Assembly (NCBI GenBank): GCA_963773465.1
Contig: CAVZBF010000004.1
Span: 620,001-684,000 of the forward strand
DNA length: 64,000 nt
Direction: 5' to 3'
Source of the DNA: VBAS01 sp963773465
GTDB taxonomy: Bacteria > Bacteroidota > Bacteroidia > Chitinophagales > Chitinophagaceae
Shown here: positions 47,155 through 58,768 of the stretch, in pieces
Position numbering within the stretch: position 1 is the first letter of the stretch
Layout of the letters: the number at the start of each line of letters is the position of its first letter
The notes under the pieces: generated by a model
The model's database searches: none
Told to the model about the DNA's origin: nothing
What the model saw: only the letters and a program-made list of their open reading frames with translations
Position numbers and translations under genes: made by a program

Positions 47155-47176
47155 AACAACCTTAAGAGAGGTTGTT
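47155..47176 (-). terminator. Terminator of the beta-helix lipoprotein gene
   Basis: AACAACCT pairs with AGGTTGTT around a short loop, followed on the minus strand by a U-run, 27 nt after the stop. Confidence 0.8.
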
Positions 47177-47202
47177 TTTTGTATTTTAAAAATATAGACC
47201 GG

Positions 47203-48603
47203 CTAAAAAAATCTTGTCCAGGTCTTCCACCATGTATCGCCGGAAGCGCAGGCACCTCTGTAGGTTGTAGAAGTGAAGAAACTATTGCTCACTTTTGCAT
47301 TTGAAAACTCAGCACCGGAAAGTGCAGGCGAACCTGCTGTTGGATTCCAGTCAGCAGAACCGTCATGTTTAAATGCAGCATTCAGCATTACATCAACAGA
47401 ATTAGTCAGTACATTGTTTCCACCGCCTGCACGGTTGAAATAATTTTGAAGATCAGTTGTGGTCCATCCGGTTGGTGTGCCGGCACTGGCCGTATACGTA
47501 AACTGGGTATTATTGCCTGCCAGTATGGTATTCGCAACAAAAGCCTTCGGAGTGGCGCTGGCATAATTTAAATCAGTGGGTGTGCCCAGGCCTGCATCTA
47601 AATTCCAACCGATTGGCCATCCCATAATGATCGAATTAAAAATACTAACTGCACTGTTTCGGCGTGTATGCATAGCCCTTCTGAAATTTGAGTTCCCGAT
47701 ATTAGTCAGCGTAGCCCGTGGTCCAATAACAGTCATATTACTAAAAACGGCGCTTGTTTGCGGCAACAGTGAGCTGCCTCCTGCGTCATTATCAATTTCA
47801 AATCCATTACTGTTGCTGATATCGGCAATTGAACTATCTCTCATTGAAATACCAAACTGAATTCTTCCGCTAAAGCCATTATCCATATCCCAATCATCAT
47901 CAAGACCTTTATAGGCGATCAGGTGTTTGCAATCCACAGAACCGCCAAACCATTCGTAACTATCATCCGCGGCATTACTTACCTGTACATAATCAATCAC
48001 GGTTCCTTTGCCAACACCACCCATTGTCAAACCATTTAATTCTTTATCAGGTAAAAAAGCATACCCAGGATATTCGATGCGGACATATTTCAAAACACCA
48101 CTGTTGTCATTATCATCTGCGCCGCCATATAAACCAAGTCCTTCTGAATTATTAACTCCACCTTCTATTTCTCCAAGACCCGCCGTGCCATTATAACTTG
48201 AATTGGTTTTTGCACGTCCAAGTATTACAATGCCACCCCAGTCACCCATAGCAGGTGTGGCTGCATCACTGGTAAATATAATTGGTTTATCTACTGTTCC
48301 GTTGGCTAATATTTGTGTGCCTCTTGTAATTACCAATGTACCTCTTGAAGATTTTTCTCCCTGTATGATCACGCCAGGTTCAATGGTGAGCTTGGCGCCA
48401 TCCACTACATAAACAATTCCCCTGAGTTTATAAGTATTGCCGCTCTTTAATGTCCGGTCGGTATTGATCTTGCCTGAAAGAATAAGGTTCTCATTGGTAC
48501 CGCCACCGCCATTGTTATTCCCGCCGTCTCCATCGATCTCTATTTTACGGCAGCCTGCTATAACTGTTACTGCGGCCAGTGCTAAAAGTGCAAAACGTTT
48601 CAT
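47203..48603 (-). CDS. Beta-helix-like lipoprotein paired with TonB receptor
   Basis: Protein of 466 aa with a lipoprotein signal (MKRFALLALAAVTVIAGCRK, Cys18). After a Gly/Asn-rich spacer (GDGGNNNGGGG), the main domain has short repeated turns such as LRGIVYVVDGAKLTIEPGVIIQG, GTQILANGTVDKPIIFTS and GVLKYVRIEYPG, as in right-handed beta-helix proteins. The C-terminus ends GDTWWKTWTRFF. It directly follows the TonB receptor (19 nt), an arrangement like SusC/D-type pairs without SusD similarity. In some Bacteroidota such pairs respond to phosphate starvation. Confidence 0.78.
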   Translation of the reverse strand: MKRFALLALAAVTVIAGCRKIEIDGDGGNNNGGGGTNENLILSGKINTDRTLKSGNTYKLRGIVYVVDGAKLTIEPGVIIQGEKSSRGTLVITRGTQILANGTVDKPIIFTSDAATPAMGDWGGIVILGRAKTNSSYNGTAGLGEIEGGVNNSEGLGLYGGADDNDNSGVLKYVRIEYPGYAFLPDKELNGLTMGGVGKGTVIDYVQVSNAADDSYEWFGGSVDCKHLIAYKGLDDDWDMDNGFSGRIQFGISMRDSSIADISNSNGFEIDNDAGGSSLLPQTSAVFSNMTVIGPRATLTNIGNSNFRRAMHTRRNSAVSIFNSIIMGWPIGWNLDAGLGTPTDLNYASATPKAFVANTILAGNNTQFTYTASAGTPTGWTTTDLQNYFNRAGGGNNVLTNSVDVMLNAAFKHDGSADWNPTAGSPALSGAEFSNAKVSNSFFTSTTYRGACASGDTWWKTWTRFF

Positions 48604-48622
48604 GTTTATCTTTTTTAGTTTT

Positions 48623-51407
48623 TTATTTTATAGTATAGGCAAATGTGAAAGAGTAATTGGTTCCATAATTCCTGCTGATGGCCAGCACATCCTGTGATGT
48701 GCTTTTGTATTTTTCATTTTCATCAAGGTCATGATAGAAATAAGCACGATGATTGAAAATGTCGCTGATGTTGACTTTTATTTCTCCTTTGTTCTTCAAT
48801 ATTTTTTTTGCAAGTTGTATATCCAGCAATGGTCTTGGATGTTCCCAGATATCGGGAACTGATTTATCACCAACAAATAAAATACGGCGGCCGATCTGGT
48901 TAAATAAGACAGTGCTGCTGAAACCGATCTTCTCCACATCATATTGCAAACCTGCATTGATGAGATAAGGACTTTGTCCCTGTAACGGACGGTTCAGGTC
49001 TACTGTATCTTTTACACGGCTGTAGATATAACTTAAATTGCCCGTGAGTGTGAAATTTTTAAATGCATCAGAAATAAAATCCATTTTTTTCCTGAACTCA
49101 AACTCTGCTCCGAAAGCAGTGGCAGTATTTGTATTCGCTACATTAAAAGTATTTGTAGCCGGCCCGGTGCGGTTAAAATAATATTCAATTGGATCATCAA
49201 AGTGTTTAAAGAATACACCGACTGTTATCAATTCGCCGCTGCGGGGATATACTTCATAACGCAAGTCGGCATTGGTGATCTTTGTTCTTCTTACTTTATT
49301 GTTGCCAACAACCTGCGCATTTAATTCAAAATCATAAAATGCAAATGGACTTAATTCACGAAACTCAGGACGCACTACTGTTTGGCTGCCACTCAGACGG
49401 AAATTGATCTTATCATTGGGTTTGAAAGTGATGTTTACTCCCGGTAAAAAATCTGTAACTCTTGAATGAACATGACGGGGATCTGATGCTTTCACACTTC
49501 CAACTAACTGATCAAAATCTTCAACCCTTACTCCCCAGATAACACGAAGTGATCTTGTGAACTGGTTATCGAACTGGATATAACCGGCATTCATAATTGT
49601 ATTGGCGATATAGCGGAATGAAATACCATTCAATTCGCCAAACTGAATACCGTTGTTTACATTGGTAAAGTTTTCAGAGGAAAATATTTTATCTGGTGGT
49701 AATAATTTGATTGCAGTTACTAAGTGTATTGAGAAAGAAAGGGCGGCTGTCAAACAAACGGTCTTTTACCTGGAAAAGATAACCGCCTTTGATGCTTTGT
49801 TTATGCCCCAGCCAGTTAAATGATTTGGTAAGATCGCCGCCGGCATTGTATATATAATCATTTAAGAAGCTATAAAAAATACTTCCGCTTTTCTGGCTGG
49901 CGCCTGCTGCAAGTAATGCATAATAAGGTGCAGTGGGATCGGCGCCATCCTGTGTATAAAATAATCTGCGCTGATCAGGGATGTATTGATCCAGGATATT
50001 AAATCCGCCATACCATTTGAAACGAATACCCCAATTAGAAATATTATGATCGCCGATCAACTGTGTATTGAAAAAAGTATTTTGCCTGAAACCGATCTCT
50101 TCAGCTTTTACATTATCACCATAGCCGGGACCAAGTATATAATCTTTTCCCAAACGACGAATGGCAAAATCTGAGGTATTGACATTGATTATATTTTTAA
50201 ATGAGATCCTGTTGTTCTTATTCAACTGTATACTGAAATTTGCCAATGCTCCCGCCAAAACATCTCTTGAATATTTTTCATTCCTGAACTGAACTTCATG
50301 ATCGCCCTGGTTATTGCCGATAATTGCATTGTCAAATTGCAAACGACGATTATTTTGATTATAAACGATACCCAACGTACCGCCAACTTTCTTTTTAAAA
50401 AGTGTTCCTGTAAATCCGCCATTTAACTGGAAGGAATTATTAAGCGGCGCATTGCCCGCTGTTGACGTCCACACATTGCGAAATTGTTTACCATAATCAT
50501 TTAATTGCTGGTGACCGAGTTCACCAAACTTACTTTTTGTTGGAAAATGATTAGCCAATGCTCTTGTGCCATCATCAACGCCGAGCCAATCAAGCTTGCC
50601 GCCTTTTGCCTGGTAAAAATCTTTACCAATTGTTTGACTGTTAAAGCCGGTTCCTATCTGTACATTTAAAAAATCGTTCGAGGGAATTTCTTTTGTTTGC
50701 ACCTGCACAAGCCCTCCTGCCCACTCACCCGGAAGTTCAGGTACAAAAGCTTTATTCATGATAATATTATCGATCACTGCTGCGGGAAAAAGATCAAAAG
50801 AAAATGTTTTGCGATCAGGCTCCGTGCTGCTTAACAAAATTCCATTCAGCATTGCCTGGTTATAACGGTCACTTAAACCGCGGACAACAAGATATTTTCC
50901 TTCCTGCACAGAAGTACCGGGTATTCTTTTCAATACATCCCCGGTATTTTTATCCGGTGAACGACGGATAGTTTCGGCAGATATAACAGAAGCTACTGTA
51001 TTGGTATTTTTTTGAAACTGTATAAGAGAAGCAGCTGTTTCTTTTCTTGCTGACGACGAGGTTGCTTTTACTACAACATCGGACAGCGTATTTTTTGATG
51101 ATTCATTCAACAGGATCTGCAGTTCATTGGTCTGTCCATTCATTACTTCAACATCAGTAATGGTTTTTGTTTCATAGTTAACTGAAGAGATAACTAATGT
51201 ATACTTTTTACCAATAGCAAGTGAAAGCGAAAAATTTCCATCCACATCAGAACTGGTGCCGGTATTAGAACCTTCAATTTGTACAGTAGCTCCCACCAGT
51301 GGTTCATTCTTTTTGTTCAGAATTTTCCCGGTAAGTTTTACTGTTTGTGCAAAGCTTAGAATAACAAATCCAAAAACAGCTGTAAGGGTTAATAATTGTC
51401 TTTTCAT
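48623..51407 (-). CDS. TonB-dependent receptor (one frameshift)
   Basis: Receptor of about 928 aa. The signal peptide MKRQLLTLTAVFGFVILSFAQ and a carboxypeptidase-regulatory-like domain (VKLTGKILNKKNEPLVGATV) are followed by a plug (RSPDKNTGDVLKRIPGTSVQ, YLVVRGLSDRYNQAML) and a beta-barrel ending NYSFTFAYTIK. One break near 49720 separates FFLNTL from VTAIKLLPPDKIF, and removing one base repairs it. Co-transcribed with the beta-helix lipoprotein. In the phosphate-gene context it may import organic phosphate or polyphosphate, which is inference. Confidence 0.88.
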
Positions 51408-51509
51408 TGCGTTTAATTACACGCAAAAGAAAGACCGCACAATGATACCTGCGTTAATATGGGGTTATGGAATTGTGACCGCTGTATTACCGTAATGTTA
51501 AGCGTATGT

Positions 51510-52833
51510 TTAGAACCTGAACTGGACACGACACGTAAAAATATTATCCTTAAGATCGGTAGTATAACCACTCAATTGTGTGATCTCATTTTTCACCAGG
51601 TCGTAATAGAATATAAGTTTCAATTGTGAATTGAAATGAAAGACATATCCAAAACCAAGCGTGGAGAATTTAATATCCGCTGCAGTAATATTGGTTCCTG
51701 CTTTTCCTATTTCTGATTTTTCAACTTTGATATTAGGATCATACCAGTCATATTTAACTAGTAACTGGTGTTTACGGTTTATAATATTTTGCAGGAAGTA
51801 AAAGAATGAACCATTAAAATGTCTTACATAAGTAGGAAGCGGAATTCCATTATTATTGGGTATAGTGCCGGGGTTTAATGTTGTAGTAGCCGTTCCCGGT
51901 TGTGTGCCAAACCAATGTTCGGCTCTCAATTCCGTTTCACCCCAATCGTGATGAATTACAAATTGCAGATCTGCTCCATAATAATGCCTCGGTGCAGAAT
52001 TCCCAAGATTAGATTCAGATGAATCGATTGCAAAGATATTATCTCCATTTTGTGCTTTGCCGCTTTCATAAACATATTTGGTCCCGTTTTTCCATCCGCC
52101 GCGCAGAAAAGATAAACCACCACTCAATATCCATTTTATTAATTGTGTAAGGTTTAATAGTTAACCGGCTTATAAAATCTTTATGATCATCAAAATCCGT
52201 TGTACCGGCTACTCCCTGGCCATTAAAGAAACCAGCATCAAGTTTAAAGTGTTTTAATTTATGAGTCTTGTTTTGCGGATCAAATGAAAACATAACACCA
52301 AGATCTCTTTCACCAGGCATAAGTATTTGAGACATTCTTCCTCTTTCCGGTGTTTCCCTTGCAGCTGAACTAAGATTAACTTCAAATCCAAATGGCCGGG
52401 CAAACAAACCTGCAGTAGCGGAAAAGTTATTTTTTCTTCCTTCAAACAACCTCACATACATATCTCTGACAATAACTCCTCTTTCCGTTGCATCAATTTG
52501 AAATGAAAACAATGCCTGGGGAAAGTTTTCCCTTGTTTTCATAAGATAATCAATTTTTACTCTCGCTCTTCTGAGCATAAACCGGCTTTGTGAAAATTGG
52601 GAAAAATTTCCTCCGGCAAAAGATGGCGCCCCATCAGATTCGGCTACCTGGAATTGTGGCTGCATGTACCCGGAAATAATGATATTCTCAAATCTTTTGA
52701 TAAATGGCCGAACGGTATCTTTTATAAAAAAAGAGGAATCGATATCAGTCAGGTATCGTTGGGCATTCATTTCAGCGTGAGTAACAAGGCCGAGTACAAT
52801 TAGAATGAAATAGCTGAAACATGGCTTAATCAT
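51510..52833 (-). CDS. Phosphate-selective porin O/P-like protein (frameshifted)
   Basis: Outer-membrane channel of about 440 aa. Start at MIKPCFSYFILIV. A longer frame to 52875 has no signal-peptide character. The N-terminal ISGYMQPQFQVAESDGAP and FMLRRARVKIDYLMKTRENF match the first strands of OprO/OprP-type porins. Strands continue to IFTCRVQFRF with the C-terminal aromatic residue of a barrel. An extra T at 52134-52137 (A on the coding strand) splits it between TINK and WILSGGLSFLRGGWKNG. The DUF47 and PiT genes lie just across the divergent region. Confidence 0.85.
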
Positions 52834-53017
52834 TGAATAATAATTTTTTAATATTGAGGTAATAACCAGGCGCAAGTTATTTAATTGAGCTAAAACATGG
52901 ATGTTACCGGGCCTTTAATAAATCGTTACGTCTATATTAAGTTTATATTAATTCTACTTTTATGCCAATTAGCCTTTACCCCAGCGGGTATCTTCGCTAT
53001 CAATAAAAAAATCGTCT

Positions 53018-53669
53018 ATGGGTCTGAATTCATTCATGAAAATATTTATTCCCAAGAACAGGGTATTTTATGAGTTATTTGAAAAAGTAGCCGACTAATT
53101 CCGCTAAAATGGCAAATAAACTCCGGGTATTGGTAGCAGAGCCTGATTTTGATAAAAGAACTGCGATCATTAACCAGATTGAAGACCTGGAACATGCCAA
53201 TGATGAGCTGACACATAATATTTTTACGGAATTGGGAAGAAATTTTATTACTCCTTTTGACCGGGAAGATATTCACTACCTGGCTACTTCACTTGATGAT
53301 ATTGCAGATTATATTTATGCATCTGCAAAAAAAATAAATTTTTACCGGGTAAATCCCAATGATCTCGGCATGCAAAAATTGGCAGAGATCATCGAACAGA
53401 GTGCTACGCAGGTAAAGAATGCAGTTACGAACTCTCAGGGATATGAAAAATATGCGCAAGATAACCGAAGCCTTGGTAAAGATCAATAGTATTGAAAACC
53501 AGGCCGACGATATTTTTGACATGAGTATTGAAAGATTATTTGAAACAGAACCCGATGCAAAAGAAGTAATTAAAAAAAGAGAGATCTATACCAGGTAATG
53601 GAAATAGCAACCGATAAATGTGAAGATGCAGCAAACGTAATTGAGTCAATCATTATTAAATATGCTTAA
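53018..53669 (+). CDS. DUF47 family (PhoU-like) protein, PiT accessory (frameshifted)
   Basis: Helical PhoU-like regulator of about 216 aa, usually encoded next to PiT phosphate transporters. The start MGLNSFMKIFIPKNRVFYELFEKVAD is in a different frame from the rest (KMANKLRVLVAEPDFDKRTA, ITPFDREDIHYLATSLDDIADYIY). An extra T near 53096 joins them. Two more breaks lie near 53440 and 53592, after which INSIENQADDIFD and ATDKCEDAANVIESIIIKYA are normal family sequence. It likely controls the neighbouring transporter. Confidence 0.85.
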
Positions 53670-53754
53670 TCAATTTCAAAATTTCTTGTTCCAGGATCTC
53701 TGTTTAGAAGTTCCGGAGAAATTTTCAAATATTGACATCTTCAAATTAGTTTCT

Positions 53755-54965
53755 ATGACCACTTTCTAATCGTTATTATAGTACTGGCTCTGATATTTGA
53801 TTATATCAATGGCTTTCATGATGCAGCAAACTCAATTGCAACCGTTGTTTCCACCAAAGTGCTAACTCCTTTCCAGGCTGTATTGTGGGCAGCATTATTT
53901 AATTTTGTCGCTTTTTTTATTTTTAAAGATCATGGAGTAGCAGATACTGTTGCCAAAACAGTACATAGCGAAATGATCCCTAAGGTAGATATGATGGTTG
54001 TGATCTTTTCAGGATTGATTGCGGCAATTTCATGGAACCTGCTTACATGGTGGTTTGGCATTCCTTCTTCTTCTTCACATACATTAATCGGCGGATTTGC
54101 AGGCGCTGCAATTGCTCATGGCGGATTTAGTACTATTAATGGCACCGTGATCCTTAAAACTGCAAGCTTTATTTTCCTGGCTCCTCTTGTAGGAATGATC
54201 ATGGCGTTTATTATTTCTCTTTGGTTTCTCAATTCGTTTCGAAAGGGTCATGTACCCAAATTAATTTCTATTGTCGTTATTGCTAGCTGTAGCGTTTTTT
54301 CTTTATAAAAACATGGAATTTGATCCGCAAAATAATGAAATCACATTACGAGTCATATACACTTAAAGTGATTTTTTATTCAAAGAATTTTAAATGGATA
54401 TTGCTTGCATTTATCCTGCTGATTATGGCTGTTTTTACATTTTATCTTGAATACATTGAATGCACAATCGTTCCAATCAATGGTTCAAAGACTTCAGTTG
54501 GTTTCTTCCGCTGCATTTAGTATTGGTCATGGCGGTAATGATGCACAAAAAGTAATGGGCATCATTACTGCGGCACTTATTGCCGGAGGCACAATTACTG
54601 AATTTAACCAAATGCCTGTCTGGGTTCCTCTGGCCTGCTATGCTGCAATTGGTGTGGGAACCATGAGTGGCGGATGGAAAATTGTAAAAACAATGGGAAC
54701 AAAAATTACTAAAGTAACTCCATTTGAAGGTGTAGCTGCAGAAACTGCAGGTGCAATAACCTTATTTGTAACAGAAGCATTAAAAATTCCGGTAAGCACT
54801 ACACATACTATTACCGGTGCTATTATGGGAGTTGGCGCTACTAAAAGATTATCTGCTGTTCGCTGGGGTGTAACAGTTAATCTTATTTGGGCATGGGTAC
54901 TAACCATACCTGTAAGCGGATTACTTGCTGCCGGCGTTTATTTAATCGTTAACCTTTTTTTCTAA
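53755..54965 (+). CDS. PiT family inorganic phosphate transporter (frameshifted)
   Basis: Secondary phosphate transporter of about 400 aa with two signature motifs, YINGFHDAANSIATVVST at the N-terminus and FSIGHGGNDAQKVMGI in the second half. Roughly ten hydrophobic segments and the repeat PSSSSHTLIGG / PVSTTHTITGA are visible. Breaks occur near 53773 (one T missing after MTTF), 54280 and 54340, and between 54440 and 54500. The preceding DUF47 gene supports the assignment. An N-terminal start slightly upstream cannot be excluded. Confidence 0.9.
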
Positions 54966-55016
54966 GCTGATCTATTCTCTTTTCCCGACTTTTGCATGAA
55001 TAAAATTTTTGTATTC

Positions 55017-56073
55017 ATGGCAAAAATCTTAGTTACCGGCGGTTGCGGATATATCGGCTCTCATACAATAGTTGACCTTATTGAAAATGGCTATGATGTC
55101 ATTTCTGTTGATAACAATTCACGGTCACATGCCAGCATGCTGAAAGGGTTGAAAAGATAACAGGGCAAAAAGTAAAAAACTATAAGGTTGATCTTTGCAA
55201 TTTTGATGATACGTTTGCCATCTTCCAGGAAAATACGGATATACAGGGATCATCCATTTTGCTGCTTATAAATCAGTAGGTGAATCGGTAGAACAACCAC
55301 TTGCTGTATTTTGAAAATAATCTTATACTCTCTGATCAATCTTTTAAAATGTGTACAGGAATTTAAAATCCCCTATTTTGTTTTTTCTTCTTCCTGCACA
55401 GTATATGGCAACCCTGATAACATCCGGTAACAGAAGCAACGCCGCCGAAACCTGCCGAATCTCCTTATGGCTATACCAAACAAATGGGTGAGCAAATCGT
55501 AAATGAATTTGCAAAAAGCTCAACTACCAAATGTATTTTACTTACGATATTTCAATCCGGTTGGCGCACATCCTTCGGCTATTATTGGTGAAATGCCTGT
55601 TGGCAAACCACAAAATCTTGTTCCTGCAATCACACAAACAGCCATTGGTAAATTGCCGAAAATGATCGTTTATGGAAATGATTATCCTACCCGGGATGGC
55701 GTCCTGTATACGAGATTATATTCATGTATGTGATATTGCCCATGCGCATACACTTGCATTGAAATATCTAGCAGAAGGAAAAAATAAATCTTCATGCGAA
55801 GTATTTAATCTTGGTACAGGAAATGGCGTAACTGTACTGGAAGCATCCAAGCATTTGAAAAAGTAAGTGGTGTAAAACTGAATTATAAAATTGGCCCAAG
55901 AAGACCCGGAGATGTAATATGCAATATATGCCAACAATGATCTTGCAAAAAAGGCATTGGGCTGGGAACCAAAATATTCATTGGAAGAAATGGTGGCCAC
56001 TGCCTGGAAATGGGAGCAACGATTGAAAGCAGATGAGAAGGTTTTTTCAGGTAAACCAGGTGAGTTGAATTGA
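55017..56073 (+). CDS. galE: UDP-glucose 4-epimerase (frameshifted)
   Basis: Interconverts UDP-glucose and UDP-galactose. The NAD-binding GGCGYIGSH near the N-terminus (MAKILVTGG), the catalytic YGYTKQ (Tyr-x-x-x-Lys) near codon 150 and LRYFNPVGAHPS are clear. The C-terminal substrate part EVFNLGTGNGVTVLE and WEPKYSLEEM is present. Total length of about 350 codons is normal. At least six indels are scattered (near 55140, 55240, 55310, 55420, 55700, 55860 and 55920), often in short homopolymers, so it cannot be read as one frame. Confidence 0.9.
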
Positions 56074-56178
56074 GTTATCTATCCTGCAATTCCTAAACAT
56101 TATTGATTATTAATTAGTGATTATTATCCTTCGTGCCAATAATTAATAATTAATAATAAATAATTCCGCTGATTCTCT

Positions 56179-56186
56179 TACTTTTG
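56179..56186 (+). promoter_or_regulatory. -7 box before the transketolase subunit
   Basis: TACTTTTG, an exact TAnnTTTG match, 18 nt before the ATG at 56204. No -33 TTG was found, and the upstream 60 nt are very AT-rich. Confidence 0.45.
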
Positions 56187-56203
56187 CCCCAATCTGAATA
56201 GTT

Positions 56204-57183
56204 ATGGAAGTGATGGAACAAAAAACAAACATGCTTAAAGAAATTCAATCGACCGGCAATAAAGATACCCGCAGTGGATTTGGTGATGGGATTGTGGAAG
56301 CTGCAAGAAAAAATTCAAACATAGTAGCACTTACCGCCGATCTTGCCGGTTCACTAAAATTGAATCAGTTCATAAAAGAATTTCCTGAAAGGTTTTTTCA
56401 ATGTGGTATTGCAGAAGCAAATATGATGGGTATTGCAGCAGGATTAACCATCGGCGGAAAAATTCCTTACACAACTACATTTGCAAATTTTTCAACCGGC
56501 CGTGTATATGATCAGATCCGTCAGTCAATTGCTTATAGCGGTAAGAATGTAAAAATATGCGCTTCTCATGCGGGCGTTACATTGGTGAAGATGGCGCAAC
56601 CCACCAGATACTGGAAGATATTGGCATGATGAAAATGTTGCCGGGTATGACAGTGATCGTTCCCTGTGATTACAACCAAACAAAGGCAGCAACGATGGCA
56701 ATTGCAGAATACAGGGGCCGGTTTATTTACGATTTGGACGGCCTGTATGGCCAATCTTTACCAGGCAAGAAGATTTTAAAATTGGTAAAGCCAAATATTT
56801 TCAGAAGGAACAGATGTTTCAATTTTTGCCTGTGGCCATATGGTATGGAATGCAATACAGGCAGGTAGCAATACTCCAGGAAAAAGGGATCAGTGTTGAA
56901 GTAATAAATATTCATACAATAAAACCATTGGATGAAGACTGCCGTTATCAATTCACTTCGCAAAACAAAATGTGCTGTAACTGCCGAAGAACATAATATC
57001 ATTGGCGGATTGGGTGATGCAATTGCGCAATGTGCTGCAAAGAATTTTCCTGTACCGATAGAATATGTGGGAACAAAAGATACATTTGGTGAAAGCGGAA
57101 CACCGGCACAGCTATTAAAAAAATATGGATTGGATGTTCCGGATATTGTTGCAGCTGCTGAGAAAGTAATGGCGAAAAAATAA
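56204..57183 (+). CDS. Transketolase C-terminal subunit (frameshifted)
   Basis: Pyrimidine-binding plus C-terminal half of a split transketolase, about 325 aa. TRSGFGDGIVEAARKNSNIVAL and FFQCGIAEANMMGIAAG carry the conserved Glu that activates thiamine diphosphate. ICASHAGVTLGEDGATHQ follows across a break near 56590. Further breaks lie near 56715, 56800 and 56930. The C-terminal AEEHNIIGGLGDAIAQ and KDTFGESGTPAQLLKKYGLD are normal. The N-terminal (diphosphate-binding) subunit is not adjacent. The DXS family shares these motifs but is longer. The start could be the ATG at 56213. Confidence 0.87.
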
Positions 57184-57205
57184 TTTTAAGAATATTCCTA
57201 TGCTT

Positions 57206-57235
57206 AACCGTTGCTTCGAAAGCGACGGTTTTTTA
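57206..57235 (+). terminator. Terminator after the transketolase subunit
   Basis: ACCGT-T-GCTT and AAGC-G-ACGGT pair around CGA, followed by TTTTTT. Confidence 0.75.
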
Positions 57236-57397
57236 TTGCTCATTAGAATTACCGAACCCTGAACGGAGCGTCGCAACAAAAGTCTAATCAGGGTACCGTA
57301 GCTGGTATAACAAATAAAAAATTATATTTTTATACTGTTGAAACAGGTTAAACGCTTCCGTATTCCAATATTCTAAACTGATTAAAGACCGAACCAC

Positions 57398-57953
57398 ATG
57401 GCCCTGACAACCTTAAGCGATAGTGAATTGCTCGTACAATTCCGTAACCCGGTTACAAAGGAAAAGGCGTTTACATCCATCATTAAAAAATACCAGGAAA
57501 AATTATATTGGCATATGCGACGAATGGTCGTTGATCATGAAGATGCCAATGATGTGTTGCAAAATGTAATGATCAGGGTTTGGAATGGATTGGAAAATTT
57601 CCGTGAGGACAGCCAGCTTTATACCTGGCTTTACCGGGTGGCTACCAATGAATGTTTAACTTTTTTGGAGCAGCAAAAGAAAAGAGCGGCGGTGTCATTG
57701 AGCGATGTGGAAAGCGGGCTTAGAAAATAAGATAAAGGCTGACCGGGATTTTGATGGCAATAAACTGGAGTGGAAACTTCAATTGGGCATACAGCAACTT
57801 CCTGAAAAGCAGAGAATTGTATTTCAGTTGCGGTATTACGATGAAATGCCCTACGAGGAAATGAGTAGAGTATTGGAAACCAGCGAGGGAGCTTTGAAAG
57901 CCAGCTACCATCACGCCGTCAAAAAAATAGAGGATTACATTAAGAATCATTAA
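57398..57953 (+). CDS. ECF-type RNA polymerase sigma factor (frameshifted)
   Basis: RpoE-like sigma-70 factor of about 185 aa. Region 2 is read in FTSIIKKYQEKLYWHMRRMV, DANDVLQNVMIRVWNGLENF and LYTWLYRVATNECLTFL. Region 4 is QLPEKQRIVFQLRYYDEMPYEEMSRVLETSEGALKASYHHAVKKI. One extra base near 57720 splits the two between VESGL and ENKIKADRDF. It is first in an operon with a repeat-containing membrane protein and a small secreted sensor-like protein, a Bacteroidota arrangement for envelope-stress control. Confidence 0.9.
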
Positions 57954-57989
57954 ACTTACAAGACTAAAAGCCGTCTTAATTGCGGTAAA

Positions 57990-58764
57990 ATGACAAACAG
58001 GAATACCATATTGAATGAATTAAAAGATTTAGAAAGTTCCCTAGGTAACTACAACCCTCAAAATCTCTATACTGTACCAAATGGTTATTTTGAGGGGCTT
58101 CCTACCCAGATCCTGAATCGCATAAAAGCTTTGGAAGCTGCTGATGCAAAAGAAGAGCTTGAATATTTATCTCCTTTGCTTAGTAAGGTTTCTAAGAAAA
58201 TGCCTTATTCAGTTCCTGCCGGGTTTTTTCAAAATCTTAGTGATAATATAGTACGGCAAATAAGTGAGCATGCCAATCATCAGACAAGTAAAGAAGAACT
58301 TGAGAGTTTATCTCCATTGCTTAGCAGTTTGAAAAATAAAAATCCTTACTCAGTTCCTGCAGGTTATTTTGAAAACCTGGGAACGAAAGTCGAAGAAGAA
58401 GGAAGCAAAAGTTATTTCTATAACAAAACGCAAATGGTATCGTTTGGCAGTTGCTGCTGTTTTTATTGGAATAGTTGCAATCGGCGGATTATTGTTCATG
58501 AATCAGCGTCAGCCAGACGTTAATAAAAACCCACGGGCCTGGGTTAATAAAAATGTAAATAAAAAAGTGAGCCAGGAGAAAATTGATGAGTTTGTAAAAT
58601 TGGCCGAAGACGACACAATAAATGCAACTGAAGAAAGTGATGCTACTAAACAGGCAGAGATAAAAGAACTGATGAAAGATATTCCTGAAAAAGAGATCGA
58701 AGATTTTTTGAACGATGCTGTAGCTTTGGGATCAAATGATGACACAGATGCCCTGATGAATTAA
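57990..58764 (+). CDS. Putative anti-sigma-type membrane protein with internal repeats (frameshifted)
   Basis: Protein of about 258 aa between the sigma factor and the sensor-like gene. The N-terminal half has three copies of a motif: LYTVPNGYFEGL, PYSVPAGFFQNL and PYSVPAGYFENL. The last two are preceded by EELEYLSPLL / EELESLSPLL. A single transmembrane helix follows (RLAVAAVFIGIVAIGGLLF) with an acidic, presumably periplasmic C-terminus. An extra G near 58406 breaks the frame after TKVEEE. It fits an anti-sigma factor by position, but the zinc-binding anti-sigma motif is absent. Confidence 0.75.
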
Positions 58765-58768
58765 AACA

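Noticed and set aside
46823..47202. tRNA or known riboswitch in the long intergenic gap.
   Set aside because: No cloverleaf, CCA end or known riboswitch core was recognised. Only generic stems and terminators.
53100..53700. A response-regulator reading of the sequence LRVLVAEPDFDKR.
   Set aside because: The LVAEPDFDKR similarity is superficial. The corrected N-terminus and the following helices, next to PiT, identify DUF47.
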